From Piscinibacter caeni (GTDB lineage Bacteria > Pseudomonadota > Gammaproteobacteria > Burkholderiales > Burkholderiaceae_C): a DNA stretch of 64,000 bases. The translations under genes were made by a program, and so were the position numbers. The stretch covers positions 21,234 through 85,233 of the forward strand of contig QJOU01000030.1 of NCBI GenBank assembly GCA_003265685.1, given 5' to 3'. Shown here piece after piece: positions 28,464 to 36,936 of the stretch. The stretch's first letter is position 1, and each line of letters opens with the position of its first letter. The notes beneath the pieces were generated by a model that did no database searches, was not told where the DNA came from, and was given only the letters and a program-made list of their open reading frames with translations.

Positions 28464-30441
28464 GTGCGGCGCCATGCAGGACATCCGCTCCACCAAGATC
28501 GAGCTGCTGCGCGGCGGCCCGGCGCACAACCAGCTGCTCTCGCCGCTGACGCCCTACATCGCGCTGGGCGGCGCGTCGGCGCCGCAGACCGTGTTCCTGC
28601 CCTGGGAGCACCGCCAGCTGCTCTCGCGCCTGGCGCGCCTGCGCTACGTGCAGGGCGGCGTGCCGGTGCCGCCGGCGCAGCGCGAGGCCGAGCTGCGCGA
28701 GCTCGGCGAGGCGGTCGGGCGTGTGCTCGGGCAGGTGCCGGGGCTGCAGAGCGCGCTGCACGGCCTCGGCCGCGACGGCGGTGCGCTGGCGCACCTGCGG
28801 CTGTCGATCTCGGCGCTCGAGCTGTCGATGGTGCCCTTCGAGGCCGCGATCGCGCCGGACAACTTCCCCGGCTCGGGCGCGCCGCTGCTGCTGCACACGC
28901 CGACCGTGATCACGCGCGAGATCCGCCGCAACGAGACGGTCGAGGTGCCCTGGGACCGCAAGCCGCGCATCCTGTTCGCGTTCGCGACGCCGCGCGGTAT
29001 GGCGCCGGTGCCGGCGCAGGAGCACGTGAACGCGCTGCGCCGCGCGATCGAACCCTACGTGGAGATCCGCGACGCCGCCGCCGACCGCCTGCCGAGCGTG
29101 CGCGCCCTGCTCACCGTGCTGCCCGAGGCGAGCCTGAAGGACATCGCCGACGAGTGCCGCCGCAACGACTACACGCACGTGCACCTGCTGGCGCACGGCG
29201 CCGAGACCAAGGAGTCGGAGCAGGGCGTCTACGGCATCGCGCTGCGTGCCGGCGGCGGCTCGGACGAGGCCCAGGTGGTGGACGGCAAGACGCTCGCGAT
29301 CGCCCTGTGCGGCTCGGGCGCCGACGGCTCGGCCAAGGGCCGGCCGGTGCTGGTGTCGCTGGCGACCTGCGACTCCGGCGCGGTCGATTCGGTGATCGTG
29401 CCCGGCGGCAGCATCGCGCATGCGCTGCACGAGGCCGGCATCCCGTGGGTCGTGGCCTCGCAGTTCCCGCTCTACATGAGCGGGTCGAACGTGGCCGTCG
29501 ACACGCTGTACGGCCAGCTGCTCGCCGGCGAGGACCCGCGCCGCGTGCTGCGCCTGCTGCGCCAGCGCCTGAGCACCGAGGTCACGCATGCGCACGACTG
29601 GGCGAGCATCGTCGCCTACGCGGTCTCGCCGTGGGACTTCGAGGCGCGCGTCGAGGCCTTCCGCGACCGCCAGGTGCGCGCGCGCCTGGACGTGCGCTTC
29701 AAGCGCATGGACGCGCTGGCCGGACTCGACGCGCTCGGCGCGTCGCAGGCGGTCGAGTTCGACCAGCTGGCCGAGGCGATCCGCGCCGAGCATGCGGGCT
29801 GGATCGGGCGCAGCGCGCGTCGGCTGGAGACCGCCTCCAAGGCCGACCGGCCGCAACATGCACGCTCCCATGCCGAGGCGCTGGGCATGCGCGGCGCGAG
29901 CGAGAAGCGCATCGCGATCGCCTGGGCCGAGCGGGCCCGCGACGGCAACGCCCAGGCGGCCGAGCACGCGCTGCAGGCCTACCGCGCCTCGCGCGACGCC
30001 TACCGGCAGGCGCTCGAGACCGACCCGACCAACCATTGGGTGGCGACGCAGTTCCTCTCGGTCTGCACCACGCCGGCGCTGCTGCCCGAGGGCGGCGAGG
30101 CGGCGCTGCGCGAGCGCTACGGCGACTGGTGGGTGGCGGCGCGGCAGGTCGCCGAATGGCAGTTGCGCGGCAGCAGCGGCGAGGCGCGTGCCTGGGCGCT
30201 CGGCACGCTGGCCGAGCTCGACCTGCTGGGCAGCGTCTACCAGGCCCGCGGCTTCAAGATCGGCGAGGCGACGCAGCGCGTGGCCGAGCGCTGCCGCCAG
30301 ATCGTCGACAGCGTCGGTGCACAGGCGTTCGCGGTGGCCTCGACGGAGCGGCAGTTCCAGCGCTACCTGAAGAACTGGCCGCATGCCCGCTGGAAGCGGC
30401 TGGCCGAGGCGGCCGTGCAGGCCCTGACGCCCGAGCGCTGA
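28456..30441 (+). CDS. CHAT domain caspase-like protease
   Basis: This 661-residue protein has a CHAT (clan CD peptidase) domain at about residues 60-400. The catalytic His lies in HVHLLAHGAE and the Cys in VLVSLATCDSGAV, each after a hydrophobic strand as in caspases and separases. The C-terminal 250 residues are helical and resemble TPR-type repeats (ERARDGNAQAAEHALQAYRA), which would bind a partner or substrate. No signal peptide. It overlaps the metallophosphoesterase by 8 bases. CHAT proteases act in cell-death or protease-effector systems; target unknown. Confidence 0.85.
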   Translation: MAECGAMQDIRSTKIELLRGGPAHNQLLSPLTPYIALGGASAPQTVFLPWEHRQLLSRLARLRYVQGGVPVPPAQREAELRELGEAVGRVLGQVPGLQSALHGLGRDGGALAHLRLSISALELSMVPFEAAIAPDNFPGSGAPLLLHTPTVITREIRRNETVEVPWDRKPRILFAFATPRGMAPVPAQEHVNALRRAIEPYVEIRDAAADRLPSVRALLTVLPEASLKDIADECRRNDYTHVHLLAHGAETKESEQGVYGIALRAGGGSDEAQVVDGKTLAIALCGSGADGSAKGRPVLVSLATCDSGAVDSVIVPGGSIAHALHEAGIPWVVASQFPLYMSGSNVAVDTLYGQLLAGEDPRRVLRLLRQRLSTEVTHAHDWASIVAYAVSPWDFEARVEAFRDRQVRARLDVRFKRMDALAGLDALGASQAVEFDQLAEAIRAEHAGWIGRSARRLETASKADRPQHARSHAEALGMRGASEKRIAIAWAERARDGNAQAAEHALQAYRASRDAYRQALETDPTNHWVATQFLSVCTTPALLPEGGEAALRERYGDWWVAARQVAEWQLRGSSGEARAWALGTLAELDLLGSVYQARGFKIGEATQRVAERCRQIVDSVGAQAFAVASTERQFQRYLKNWPHARWKRLAEAAVQALTPER

Positions 30442-30458
30442 CAGCGTCGTCGGCGCGA

Positions 30459-30499
30459 TTGACCGAAGTCAAGGTTTCGGACCCGCGGCCGCCTAGACT
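30459..30499 (+). promoter_or_regulatory. FNR-type box and -10 of narX
   Basis: TTGACCGAAGTCAA (30459-30472) is a perfect palindrome of the FNR/ANR/DNR class. TAGACT (30494-30499) follows at -10 position, 7 bases before the narX ATG at 30507. The palindrome centre lies exactly 41.5 bases upstream of that A, the position of class II FNR activation if transcription starts at the ATG. Confidence 0.8.
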
Positions 30500-30506
30500 G
30501 CCCGCC

Positions 30507-32387
30507 ATGCGCTCCGGCCGCTCGTGGACCCTCGGCACCAAGCTCGGCCTGGTGGCGCTGCCGTTCCTGCTGCTCGCGCTGGCGACCATCGGCGCCACGC
30601 TGTGGGTTTCGTGGCAGCTCGACGGCGGGGCCGCGGCAGTCAACGAGGCCGGCCGCATGCGCATGCAGGCCTACCGCCTGGCACTGGCCGCCGGCACCGG
30701 CGACCGCGCCGCCCTGCCGGGGCTGACCGAGGAGTTCGACCGCAGCGTCGCGCTGCTGCGCCACGGCGACCCCGAGCGCCCGCTGTTCCTGCCCTGGGAC
30801 GAGGACAGCAGCGCCCGCTTCGCACAGGTCGAGGCCGACTGGCAGCTCTTCCGCGCACGCTGGGGCGCGGGCCCGGCGGACGACGCAGCCGCGCTGCGCC
30901 GCGACGCGGCCGGGTTCACCGGCCACATCGACGCGCTGGTGCGCGCCATCGAGGGCCACCTGTCGCGCTGGACCGCGCTGATGCACCTGCTGCAGACCGC
31001 GATGATGGCGCTGGCGGTGGTCGGCGCGGCGGTGCTGGTCTACACCGGCTACCGCTTCGTGCTCGAGCCGGTGGGCGAGCTCAAGCGTGCCATCGAGGGC
31101 ATCCAGGCCGGCGACTTCGGCGCGCGTGTCGACCGGGCCACGCGCGACGAGTTCGGCACCCTGGCCGACGGCTTCAACCAGATGGCCGAGAACCTGCAGC
31201 AGATGTACCGCCACCTCGAGGCCAAGGTGACCGAGAAGACCGCCCAGCTGGAGGAGAAGCGCGAGCGGCTCGAGGCGCTGTACGACGTCACCGCGCTGGT
31301 GGCCGGCGCCACCGCGCTGGAGCCGCTGGCGCGCGGCTTCGCGCAGCGCATCCGCCGCGTGGCGCGGGCCGACGCGGTGGCGCTGCGCTGGGCCGACGAG
31401 GCGCGCGAGCGATTCCTGCTGCTGGCCAGCGACGGCCTGCCGGCCTCGATCGCCGACGACGAGCACTGCGTGCGCGCCGGCCAGTGCCATTGCGGCAGCA
31501 CCGCCGACGCGGTGCGCGTGATCCCGATCCGCAGCGCCGCGCCCGGCCTGGCGCATTGCGCCCAGGCCGGCTACCAGACCGTGGTGTCGGTGCCGATCCG
31601 CCACCACGAGCGCCTGATGGGCGAGGTCGACCTGCTGTTCGACGCCCAGGTCACGGTCGGCGAGGCCGAGCGCTCGCTGCTCGAGGCGCTGGCCGCGCAC
31701 CTGGCCGGCGCGATGGAGAACCTGCGTCTGGTGGCGCTCGAGAAGGAGGCCGCGGTGGCGCAGGAGCGCAGCTTCATCGCGCGCGAGCTGCACGACTCGA
31801 TTGCACAGTCGCTCGCCTTCCTGAAGATCCAGGTCCAGCTGCTGCGCGACGCGCTGGCCGCCGGCGACCAGGCCCGCCTGGCGCAGGTGGCCGGCGAGAT
31901 CGACGCCGGCGTGCGCGAGAGCTACGGCGACGTGCGCGAGCTGCTGATGCACTTCCGCACCCGCACCAACGCCGAGGACATCGAGCCGGCGCTGCAGACC
32001 ACGCTGCGCAAGTTCGAGCACCAGAGCGGCCTGGCGGTGCAGTACGCGAGCCAGGGCCAGGGCCTGCCGCTGCCGCCCGACCAGCAGGTGCAGGTGCTGC
32101 ACATCGTGCAGGAGGCGCTGTCGAACGTGCGCAAGCATGCGCGCGCCGCGCGCGTCTGGCTCGACGTGCAGCAGCAGCCGCGCTGGCGCTTCGAGGTGCG
32201 CGACGACGGCGTCGGCTTCGACGCCGAACGCGGCGCGCCCGACGAGACGCATGTCGGCCTGCGCATCATGGCCGAGCGCGCCGCGCGCCTGGGCGCGACG
32301 CTCGAGCTGTTCTCCACGCCCGGGCGCGGCAGCTCGGTGGTGCTGACGCTGCCGGCGGCGGCCGGGGCGCTGGCGGAGGCGGCGTGA
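30507..32387 (+). CDS. narX: Nitrate/nitrite sensor histidine kinase
   Basis: This 626-residue membrane kinase has two transmembrane segments (about residues 13-35 and 165-185) enclosing a periplasmic domain with the nitrate-binding P-box (VNEAGRMRMQAYRLA). HAMP follows (VGELKRAIEGIQAGDFGARV), then a cysteine-rich GAF-like part (CVRAGQCHCGST, HCAQAGYQT) typical of NarX, the H-box RELHDSIAQSLAFLKIQVQLL around 425 (phospho-His) and the ATPase NVRKHARAA. It would phosphorylate the co-transcribed NarL. Overlaps narL by 4 bases. Probably induced without oxygen through the FNR-type box. Confidence 0.9.
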   Translation: MRSGRSWTLGTKLGLVALPFLLLALATIGATLWVSWQLDGGAAAVNEAGRMRMQAYRLALAAGTGDRAALPGLTEEFDRSVALLRHGDPERPLFLPWDEDSSARFAQVEADWQLFRARWGAGPADDAAALRRDAAGFTGHIDALVRAIEGHLSRWTALMHLLQTAMMALAVVGAAVLVYTGYRFVLEPVGELKRAIEGIQAGDFGARVDRATRDEFGTLADGFNQMAENLQQMYRHLEAKVTEKTAQLEEKRERLEALYDVTALVAGATALEPLARGFAQRIRRVARADAVALRWADEARERFLLLASDGLPASIADDEHCVRAGQCHCGSTADAVRVIPIRSAAPGLAHCAQAGYQTVVSVPIRHHERLMGEVDLLFDAQVTVGEAERSLLEALAAHLAGAMENLRLVALEKEAAVAQERSFIARELHDSIAQSLAFLKIQVQLLRDALAAGDQARLAQVAGEIDAGVRESYGDVRELLMHFRTRTNAEDIEPALQTTLRKFEHQSGLAVQYASQGQGLPLPPDQQVQVLHIVQEALSNVRKHARAARVWLDVQQQPRWRFEVRDDGVGFDAERGAPDETHVGLRIMAERAARLGATLELFSTPGRGSSVVLTLPAAAGALAEAA

Positions 32388-33025
32388 TCCGGATCCTGGC
32401 GGTCGACGACCACACGCTGTTCCGTCGCGGGCTGATGGCGCTGCTCGCGCGCGAGGCCGACTTCCAGGTCGTCGGCGACGCGGGCGATGCCGGCGAGGCG
32501 CAGCGCCGGGCGCAGGCGCTGCAGCCCGACCTGATCCTGCTCGACAACCACCTGCCCGGCGTGAACGGTGTCGACGCGCTGCCCGCGCTGCACGAGGCCG
32601 CGCCGCTCGCGCGCGTGCTGATGCTGACCGTCAGCGAGGACGAGCAGGACCTTGCCGCCGCGCTGCGCGCCGGCGCCTGCGGCTACCTGCTCAAGACCAT
32701 GGACGGCGACGCGCTGGCCGCGGCGATCCGGCGCGCGATGCGCGGCGAGAGCGTGATCGCCGACGAGATGTCGGGCAAGCTGCTGGCCGCCTTCCGTGCG
32801 CCGGCCGCGCCGGCCGCACCGGCCTCGCCGCTGGCCAGCCTGTCGCCGCGCGAGCTCGACATCCTGCGCGGCATCGCGCGCGGCGAGAGCAACAAGCAGA
32901 TCGCGCGCACGCTGGGCATCGCCGAGACCACCGTCAAGATCCACGTGCAGCATGTGCTGCGCAAGCTCGACGTGGCCTCGCGCGTGCAGGCCGCGGTGCT
33001 GGCCACGGAGCAGGGCCTGGCCTGA
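32384..33025 (+). CDS. narL: NarL-family response regulator
   Basis: This 213-residue protein has a receiver domain with the acidic pocket AVDDH, the phospho-acceptor Asp in LILLDNHLPG and Lys in LLKTMDGDAL, followed by a LuxR-type helix-turn-helix (LSPRELDILRGIARGES, NKQIARTLGIAETTVKIHV). Start is GTG at 32384 within the end of narX. It is expected to bind nitrate-responsive sites upstream of narK and other operons. Confidence 0.92.
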   Translation: MIRILAVDDHTLFRRGLMALLAREADFQVVGDAGDAGEAQRRAQALQPDLILLDNHLPGVNGVDALPALHEAAPLARVLMLTVSEDEQDLAAALRAGACGYLLKTMDGDALAAAIRRAMRGESVIADEMSGKLLAAFRAPAAPAAPASPLASLSPRELDILRGIARGESNKQIARTLGIAETTVKIHVQHVLRKLDVASRVQAAVLATEQGLA

Positions 33026-33116
33026 TGCCGAAGCACGCGCCGGCGGCCGGGCTTTCCCGCGACGTCGGCGGGGGTGTGGATGCCCCGGCCGCAGCGCCGC
33101 GTCAAGATCGCTGCCG

Positions 33117-33920
33117 ATGTCCCCGTCCACCGAGCTGCCCGCCGAGCTGACGCTGAGCACCTGGGAACGCCAGGCCGGCGCGCTGGCCAAGGCCCGGCCG
33201 GCGACGGTGGCCGATGCGCTGCGGGCGCTGCACAAGGCGCACGAGGCGGTGCCCTGGGGGCTGCTCGTGCTCGACGGGCTGCAGGATGCGGCCGCCGCCG
33301 AGCTGCGCGTGGCCCAGCTGCGCAGCGAAGGCGAGCGCCGGCTGCGCCCGCTGCAGCAGCAGGCCCAGGCCACGGCGCAGGCGGCCTCGAAGTGGCTCGC
33401 CGGCGCGCGCCAGGGCGGCGCGGCGCCCCGGCCCGCGCTGCAGGCGGCCGAGGCGCTGGGCCGCGCGGTCGCGCCCTGGTGCAGCGTGCTCGAGCGCGCC
33501 TGGCAGGCGGCCCTGGAGGCCGCGCAGCGGCGCCTGGAGGAACTGCAGGCGCAGGCGCAGCAGCAGGCCGCCGCCGAACCCGAGGACAGCCCCGAGCGGC
33601 GCCGCGTCAGCGCCCGCGTGGTGCAGCAGTTCCGCCTCGTCAAGAACCGGCCGGACATCCCCGTGAAGTACCTGCTGTGCCTCGGCCACCGCAGTTGCGC
33701 GCCCTACCTCGGCCCGTCCGCGGGCGACACCTTCAAGCCGCTGCTGGCCAAGGTGCTCAAGGGCGACACCGGCCTGAAGTACTTCCACGGCGACTGCGTC
33801 TGGGAGGACGGCGGCTACACCTTCGTCGGCCCGCGCATGACCAGCACGATCGCGCGCCGCATCGAGCGCGGCCTGTTCGAGCTGACCGGCACGCGCTGGC
33901 GCGTGCGTGCGCACGAGTAA
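33117..33920 (+). CDS. Hypothetical protein with coiled coil and C-terminal domain
   Basis: This 267-residue protein has no recognised family. Residues about 45-150 are alanine/glutamine-rich helices likely to form a coiled coil. The last 90 residues (VKNRPDIPVKYLLCLGHRS, YFHGDCVWEDGGYTFVGP) look like a folded domain rich in aromatics with three cysteines. CAAGAT lies 8 bases upstream of the ATG with no ribosome site. It sits between narL and a single-receiver protein within the nitrate region. Confidence 0.65.
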   Translation: MSPSTELPAELTLSTWERQAGALAKARPATVADALRALHKAHEAVPWGLLVLDGLQDAAAAELRVAQLRSEGERRLRPLQQQAQATAQAASKWLAGARQGGAAPRPALQAAEALGRAVAPWCSVLERAWQAALEAAQRRLEELQAQAQQQAAAEPEDSPERRRVSARVVQQFRLVKNRPDIPVKYLLCLGHRSCAPYLGPSAGDTFKPLLAKVLKGDTGLKYFHGDCVWEDGGYTFVGPRMTSTIARRIERGLFELTGTRWRVRAHE

Positions 33921-33930
33921 GCTCTCGACC

Positions 33931-34338
33931 ATGGACGAAGCGCTGCCCGAAGGCCTGCACGGCACCGTGCTCGTGATCGAGGACGACCCGATCAGCCGTT
34001 CCCTCGTGGCCGGCCTGCTCGAGGGCCAGCCCGACGTACGCCTGCTGCAGGCGGCCAGCGCCGAGGACGGCATCCGACTGGCACGCGAGCAGTCGCCCGA
34101 CCTGGTGCTGCTGGACATGCGTCTCGGCGCGGCCAGCGGCCTGGACGTGGTGCGCGCGCTCAGCGAGCCGATCGCCGCGGGCCGCTTCGACGTCGTGCTG
34201 CTGACCGGCGATACGCTGTCGATGGAGGTGCTCAAGGCGATGAGCCTGGGCGCGCGCGAGTACTGGCCCAAGCCGGTGCGCCTGCCGCGCCTGCTCGCCG
34301 CGCTGGCGCGCGCGGCGGCGCGGCCGCGCCTCAGCTGA
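33931..34338 (+). CDS. Single-domain response regulator
   Basis: This 135-residue protein is a lone receiver domain: VLVIEDDP pocket, the phospho-Asp in LVLLDMRLG and Lys in YWPKPVRL. No output domain is present, so it acts by protein contact, as CheY-type proteins do. It may serve the adjacent chemoreceptor. The start at 33931 has TAAGCT 7 bases upstream; the box overlaps the stop of the previous gene. An alternative start at 33907 would add 8 residues. Overlaps the convergent chemoreceptor by 8 bases. Confidence 0.85.
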   Translation: MDEALPEGLHGTVLVIEDDPISRSLVAGLLEGQPDVRLLQAASAEDGIRLAREQSPDLVLLDMRLGAASGLDVVRALSEPIAAGRFDVVLLTGDTLSMEVLKAMSLGAREYWPKPVRLPRLLAALARAAARPRLS

Positions 34339-36724
34339 GCGTGTCGCGCACCGCCACGCGCGGCTTGTAGATGCCGCAGGCGAGCACCAGGTCCTCCTCG
34401 ACCGGCTCCACGTACGAGGTCTTGGGCGCCACCTCGCCGGTGGCCGGGTTGCGGAAGTCGTAGTCGATCCAGCCGCCGCCGTGCCGCGCCACATCGAAGG
34501 CATCGCGCGTGAGCTTGGCCCCGTCGACCCCCGGGATCGTCGTCACGTTCACGCCCAAGCGCGCCGGGTTGCCGCCGAAGGCGCGGTAGACGCCCTGGCG
34601 GTCGAGCGCGAACACGTACATGTCGCGGTCGGTGAAGCGCTTGCCGTCGGCGGTGATCTCCTCCAGCGCCGCGCGCCCCTTGCGCTTGTACAGCTCGACG
34701 GCGGCGCGCACCATCGCCAGCGCCTCGTCGGCGCTGCCCTGGCGCAGGCGGAACGAACTCACCGCCGCGGCCAGCTGCTCGGCCCGCTCGCCGAGCTGCT
34801 CGGAGCCGTGCATGGCCTTCTCAACCATCTGGGCGTTGCGCTGCGTGATCTCGTCGATCTGCGCCACCGCCTGCGAGATCTGCGCCAGCCCGCCGCTCTG
34901 CTCGGCCGCGCTGGAGGAGATCCGGCCCACGTTCTCGGCCACGTCGCGGATGCCGGCGACGATCTGGTCGAAGGTGCGCTGGGTGTGCTCGATCTCGCGC
35001 ACCCCGGCCTCCACATGCGTGACCGCGTCGCCGATCAGCGCCTTGATCTCGCGCGCCGAGGCCGAACTGCGCTGCGCCAGCGTGCGCACTTCGGCGGCCA
35101 CCACGGCGAAGCCGCGCCCCTGATCGCCGGCCCGTGCCGCCTCGACCGCGGCATTCAGCGCCAGGATGTTGGTCTGGAACGCGATGCCCTCGATGACGCC
35201 GATGATGTCGTGCACCTTGCGTGAGCTGGCCTGGATGTCCTGCATCGTCGTGACGGCCGTGCGCACCGCGCCGCCGCCGGACTCCGCCACGTCGCGCACC
35301 TTGGCGGCCAGCGCGTCGGCCGCGCGTGCGCCCTCGGCGCTGCGCTGCACCGCGGTCGTCAGGTCCTGCACGCTGGCGGCGGTCTGCTCCAGGCTCGAGG
35401 CCTGGGACTCGGTGCGCTCGGACAGCGACTTGCTGTCGTCGGCCAGGCGCAGGCCCGACTGCGCCACCATCACCGAGTTGCTGCGGATCTGCGCCACCAT
35501 CTCCGAGATGCGGCCGGTCATCTCGTCCAGCGTGCGCGCCACCACGGCCAGCTCGTCCTTGCCGGCCGCGTCGATGCGGGTCGCGAAGTCGCCCCGGGCG
35601 AGCTGGTGGACGCTGCGCTGCAGCCCCAGCACGCTGTCGAACAGCAGCTTGAAGAACGACGCCGCGAGGTAGGACACCCCCAGCAGCGTGCCCAGCCCGG
35701 CCAGCAGCGCGAACAGCCAGCGGCGCTGCGCCTGCGCGATGCGCTCGTCGAGAAGCGCCACCAGCTGCCGGGCGGCGGCCTGGCCCATCGCCATGGACTG
35801 GTCGACCGCGCGGCTGCCGGTGTCGAAGAAGGTCTTCGCGTCGACCTGCTGGCGCCCGGCGACGAACACCGCATCGACCAGCTCCGCGAACTCGCGCGAG
35901 GAGGCCAGGGCCGGCTCGAAGCCGTCGGGCACGTCCGTGCCGGTGCGGCGCAGCGCCGCCACGCTCATGCGGGTGTTGGTCGCCTGGTGGGCCAGCAGGC
36001 GCTGGAACGACACCACCCGGGCACGTTCCTCCGGCGTGACCTGGCCGCGCTGCAGCATCCCGGCGCCCAGCCCGCGCATCTGCGCCAGCGATTCGGCCCA
36101 GGGCAGCACGTGCGCCACGCTGATGTGCATCAGGTGGAAGCTGGGCGCCTGCGGGTCCAGCAGCAGCTGGCTGTCCTCCGCGCTGCGCACCACGAAGGCG
36201 TAGAGCCGGTCGACCAGCTCGGTGTGGAGGGCGAAGCTCTGCACCGCCTCGGGCGGGTGCTCGCCCGCCGCCAGGCGGGCCAGTGCGGCGGACAGTTCGC
36301 GCCACTCGGGCGCCACGCGGAACGTGTCCACCGCCGCGACGGCGGCCTGCGTCTGCGCGAGCGCGGTCGCGAGTTCGGCGCGGGTCGTCTGCAGCGGCGC
36401 GTCGACGCCGGTGTCGCCGGCCAGCCGGCGGTTGAGCAGGCCGCGATGGCGTTGTGTCACCCCGACCAGGTCGGTCACGCGCGACACGATCGCCGCGCCC
36501 TGCTTCTCGGAGACGGCGAGCCGGGCCTCGGCCTGCACCGAGTCCAGCGTCTGCCAGGTCAGCCAGGCCAGCGGCACCGTCAGCACCACCGACAGCACGG
36601 CGATCTTGGCCGGAAAGCGCAGCTGCCGCATGAGGGCGGCGCCGGGCGCGAGCAGGCGATCGAGCAGGTTCAGCGTGAAGTTCCGCACGGCACGGCTCCG
36701 GTCCGAAGGGGGTCCCGGTTCCAT
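34331..36724 (-). CDS. Chemoreceptor with nitrate-sensor-like and C-terminal Cache domains
   Basis: This 797-residue protein has a TM at residues 40-58, a large helical periplasmic domain containing QRHRGLLNRRLAGD, which resembles the NIT nitrate/nitrite-sensing signature, a second TM near 345, a HAMP segment (SVHQLARGDFATRI) and the MCP signalling domain ([21 protein letters not shown]). After it come about 130 residues with the single Cache-like sequence DMYVFALDRQGVYRAFGGNP and YDFRNPATGEVAPKTSYVEP. No CheR pentapeptide. The ATG at 36724 lacks a ribosome site; GTG at 36688 with GGAG upstream is an alternative start. Lies between the NarXL and NarK genes. Confidence 0.85.
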   Translation of the reverse strand: MEPGPPSDRSRAVRNFTLNLLDRLLAPGAALMRQLRFPAKIAVLSVVLTVPLAWLTWQTLDSVQAEARLAVSEKQGAAIVSRVTDLVGVTQRHRGLLNRRLAGDTGVDAPLQTTRAELATALAQTQAAVAAVDTFRVAPEWRELSAALARLAAGEHPPEAVQSFALHTELVDRLYAFVVRSAEDSQLLLDPQAPSFHLMHISVAHVLPWAESLAQMRGLGAGMLQRGQVTPEERARVVSFQRLLAHQATNTRMSVAALRRTGTDVPDGFEPALASSREFAELVDAVFVAGRQQVDAKTFFDTGSRAVDQSMAMGQAAARQLVALLDERIAQAQRRWLFALLAGLGTLLGVSYLAASFFKLLFDSVLGLQRSVHQLARGDFATRIDAAGKDELAVVARTLDEMTGRISEMVAQIRSNSVMVAQSGLRLADDSKSLSERTESQASSLEQTAASVQDLTTAVQRSAEGARAADALAAKVRDVAESGGGAVRTAVTTMQDIQASSRKVHDIIGVIEGIAFQTNILALNAAVEAARAGDQGRGFAVVAAEVRTLAQRSSASAREIKALIGDAVTHVEAGVREIEHTQRTFDQIVAGIRDVAENVGRISSSAAEQSGGLAQISQAVAQIDEITQRNAQMVEKAMHGSEQLGERAEQLAAAVSSFRLRQGSADEALAMVRAAVELYKRKGRAALEEITADGKRFTDRDMYVFALDRQGVYRAFGGNPARLGVNVTTIPGVDGAKLTRDAFDVARHGGGWIDYDFRNPATGEVAPKTSYVEPVEEDLVLACGIYKPRVAVRDTLS

Positions 36725-36764
36725 ATCGGCCGGCGGCAGCGGCACTGAAGCGGCCGGTTGCGCA

Positions 36765-36806
36765 TTGATCGGGATCAGTCCGTGGCGCGCTGCCGGCGGC
36801 CATCGT
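36765..36806 (+). promoter_or_regulatory. FNR-type box upstream of narK1
   Basis: TTGATCGGGATCAG (36765-36778) matches the FNR consensus TTGAT-N4-ATCAA in nine of ten positions. CATCGT (36801-36806) is placed for class II activation with transcription from about 36813, leaving a 124-base leader before narK1. A second possible -10, TACAGT at 36898-36903, is closer to the gene. Confidence 0.55.
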
Positions 36807-36936
36807 TCTTCCGGAGGATGCCGCGTCGTGCGGACCTCGTTCTTGCGCCGCACCCGGCGTGTGCCGGCGGCGGATGCCGCGCCGGGCGGCAGCTTCCTAC
36901 AGTGGCTGCATCGACAAGGATGCGGGGGAAACCTTC

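Noticed and set aside
28464..30506. Open frame through the CHAT gene joined to narX
   Set aside because: The CHAT frame has the catalytic motifs and this one does not; narX begins at 30507 with a promoter before it.
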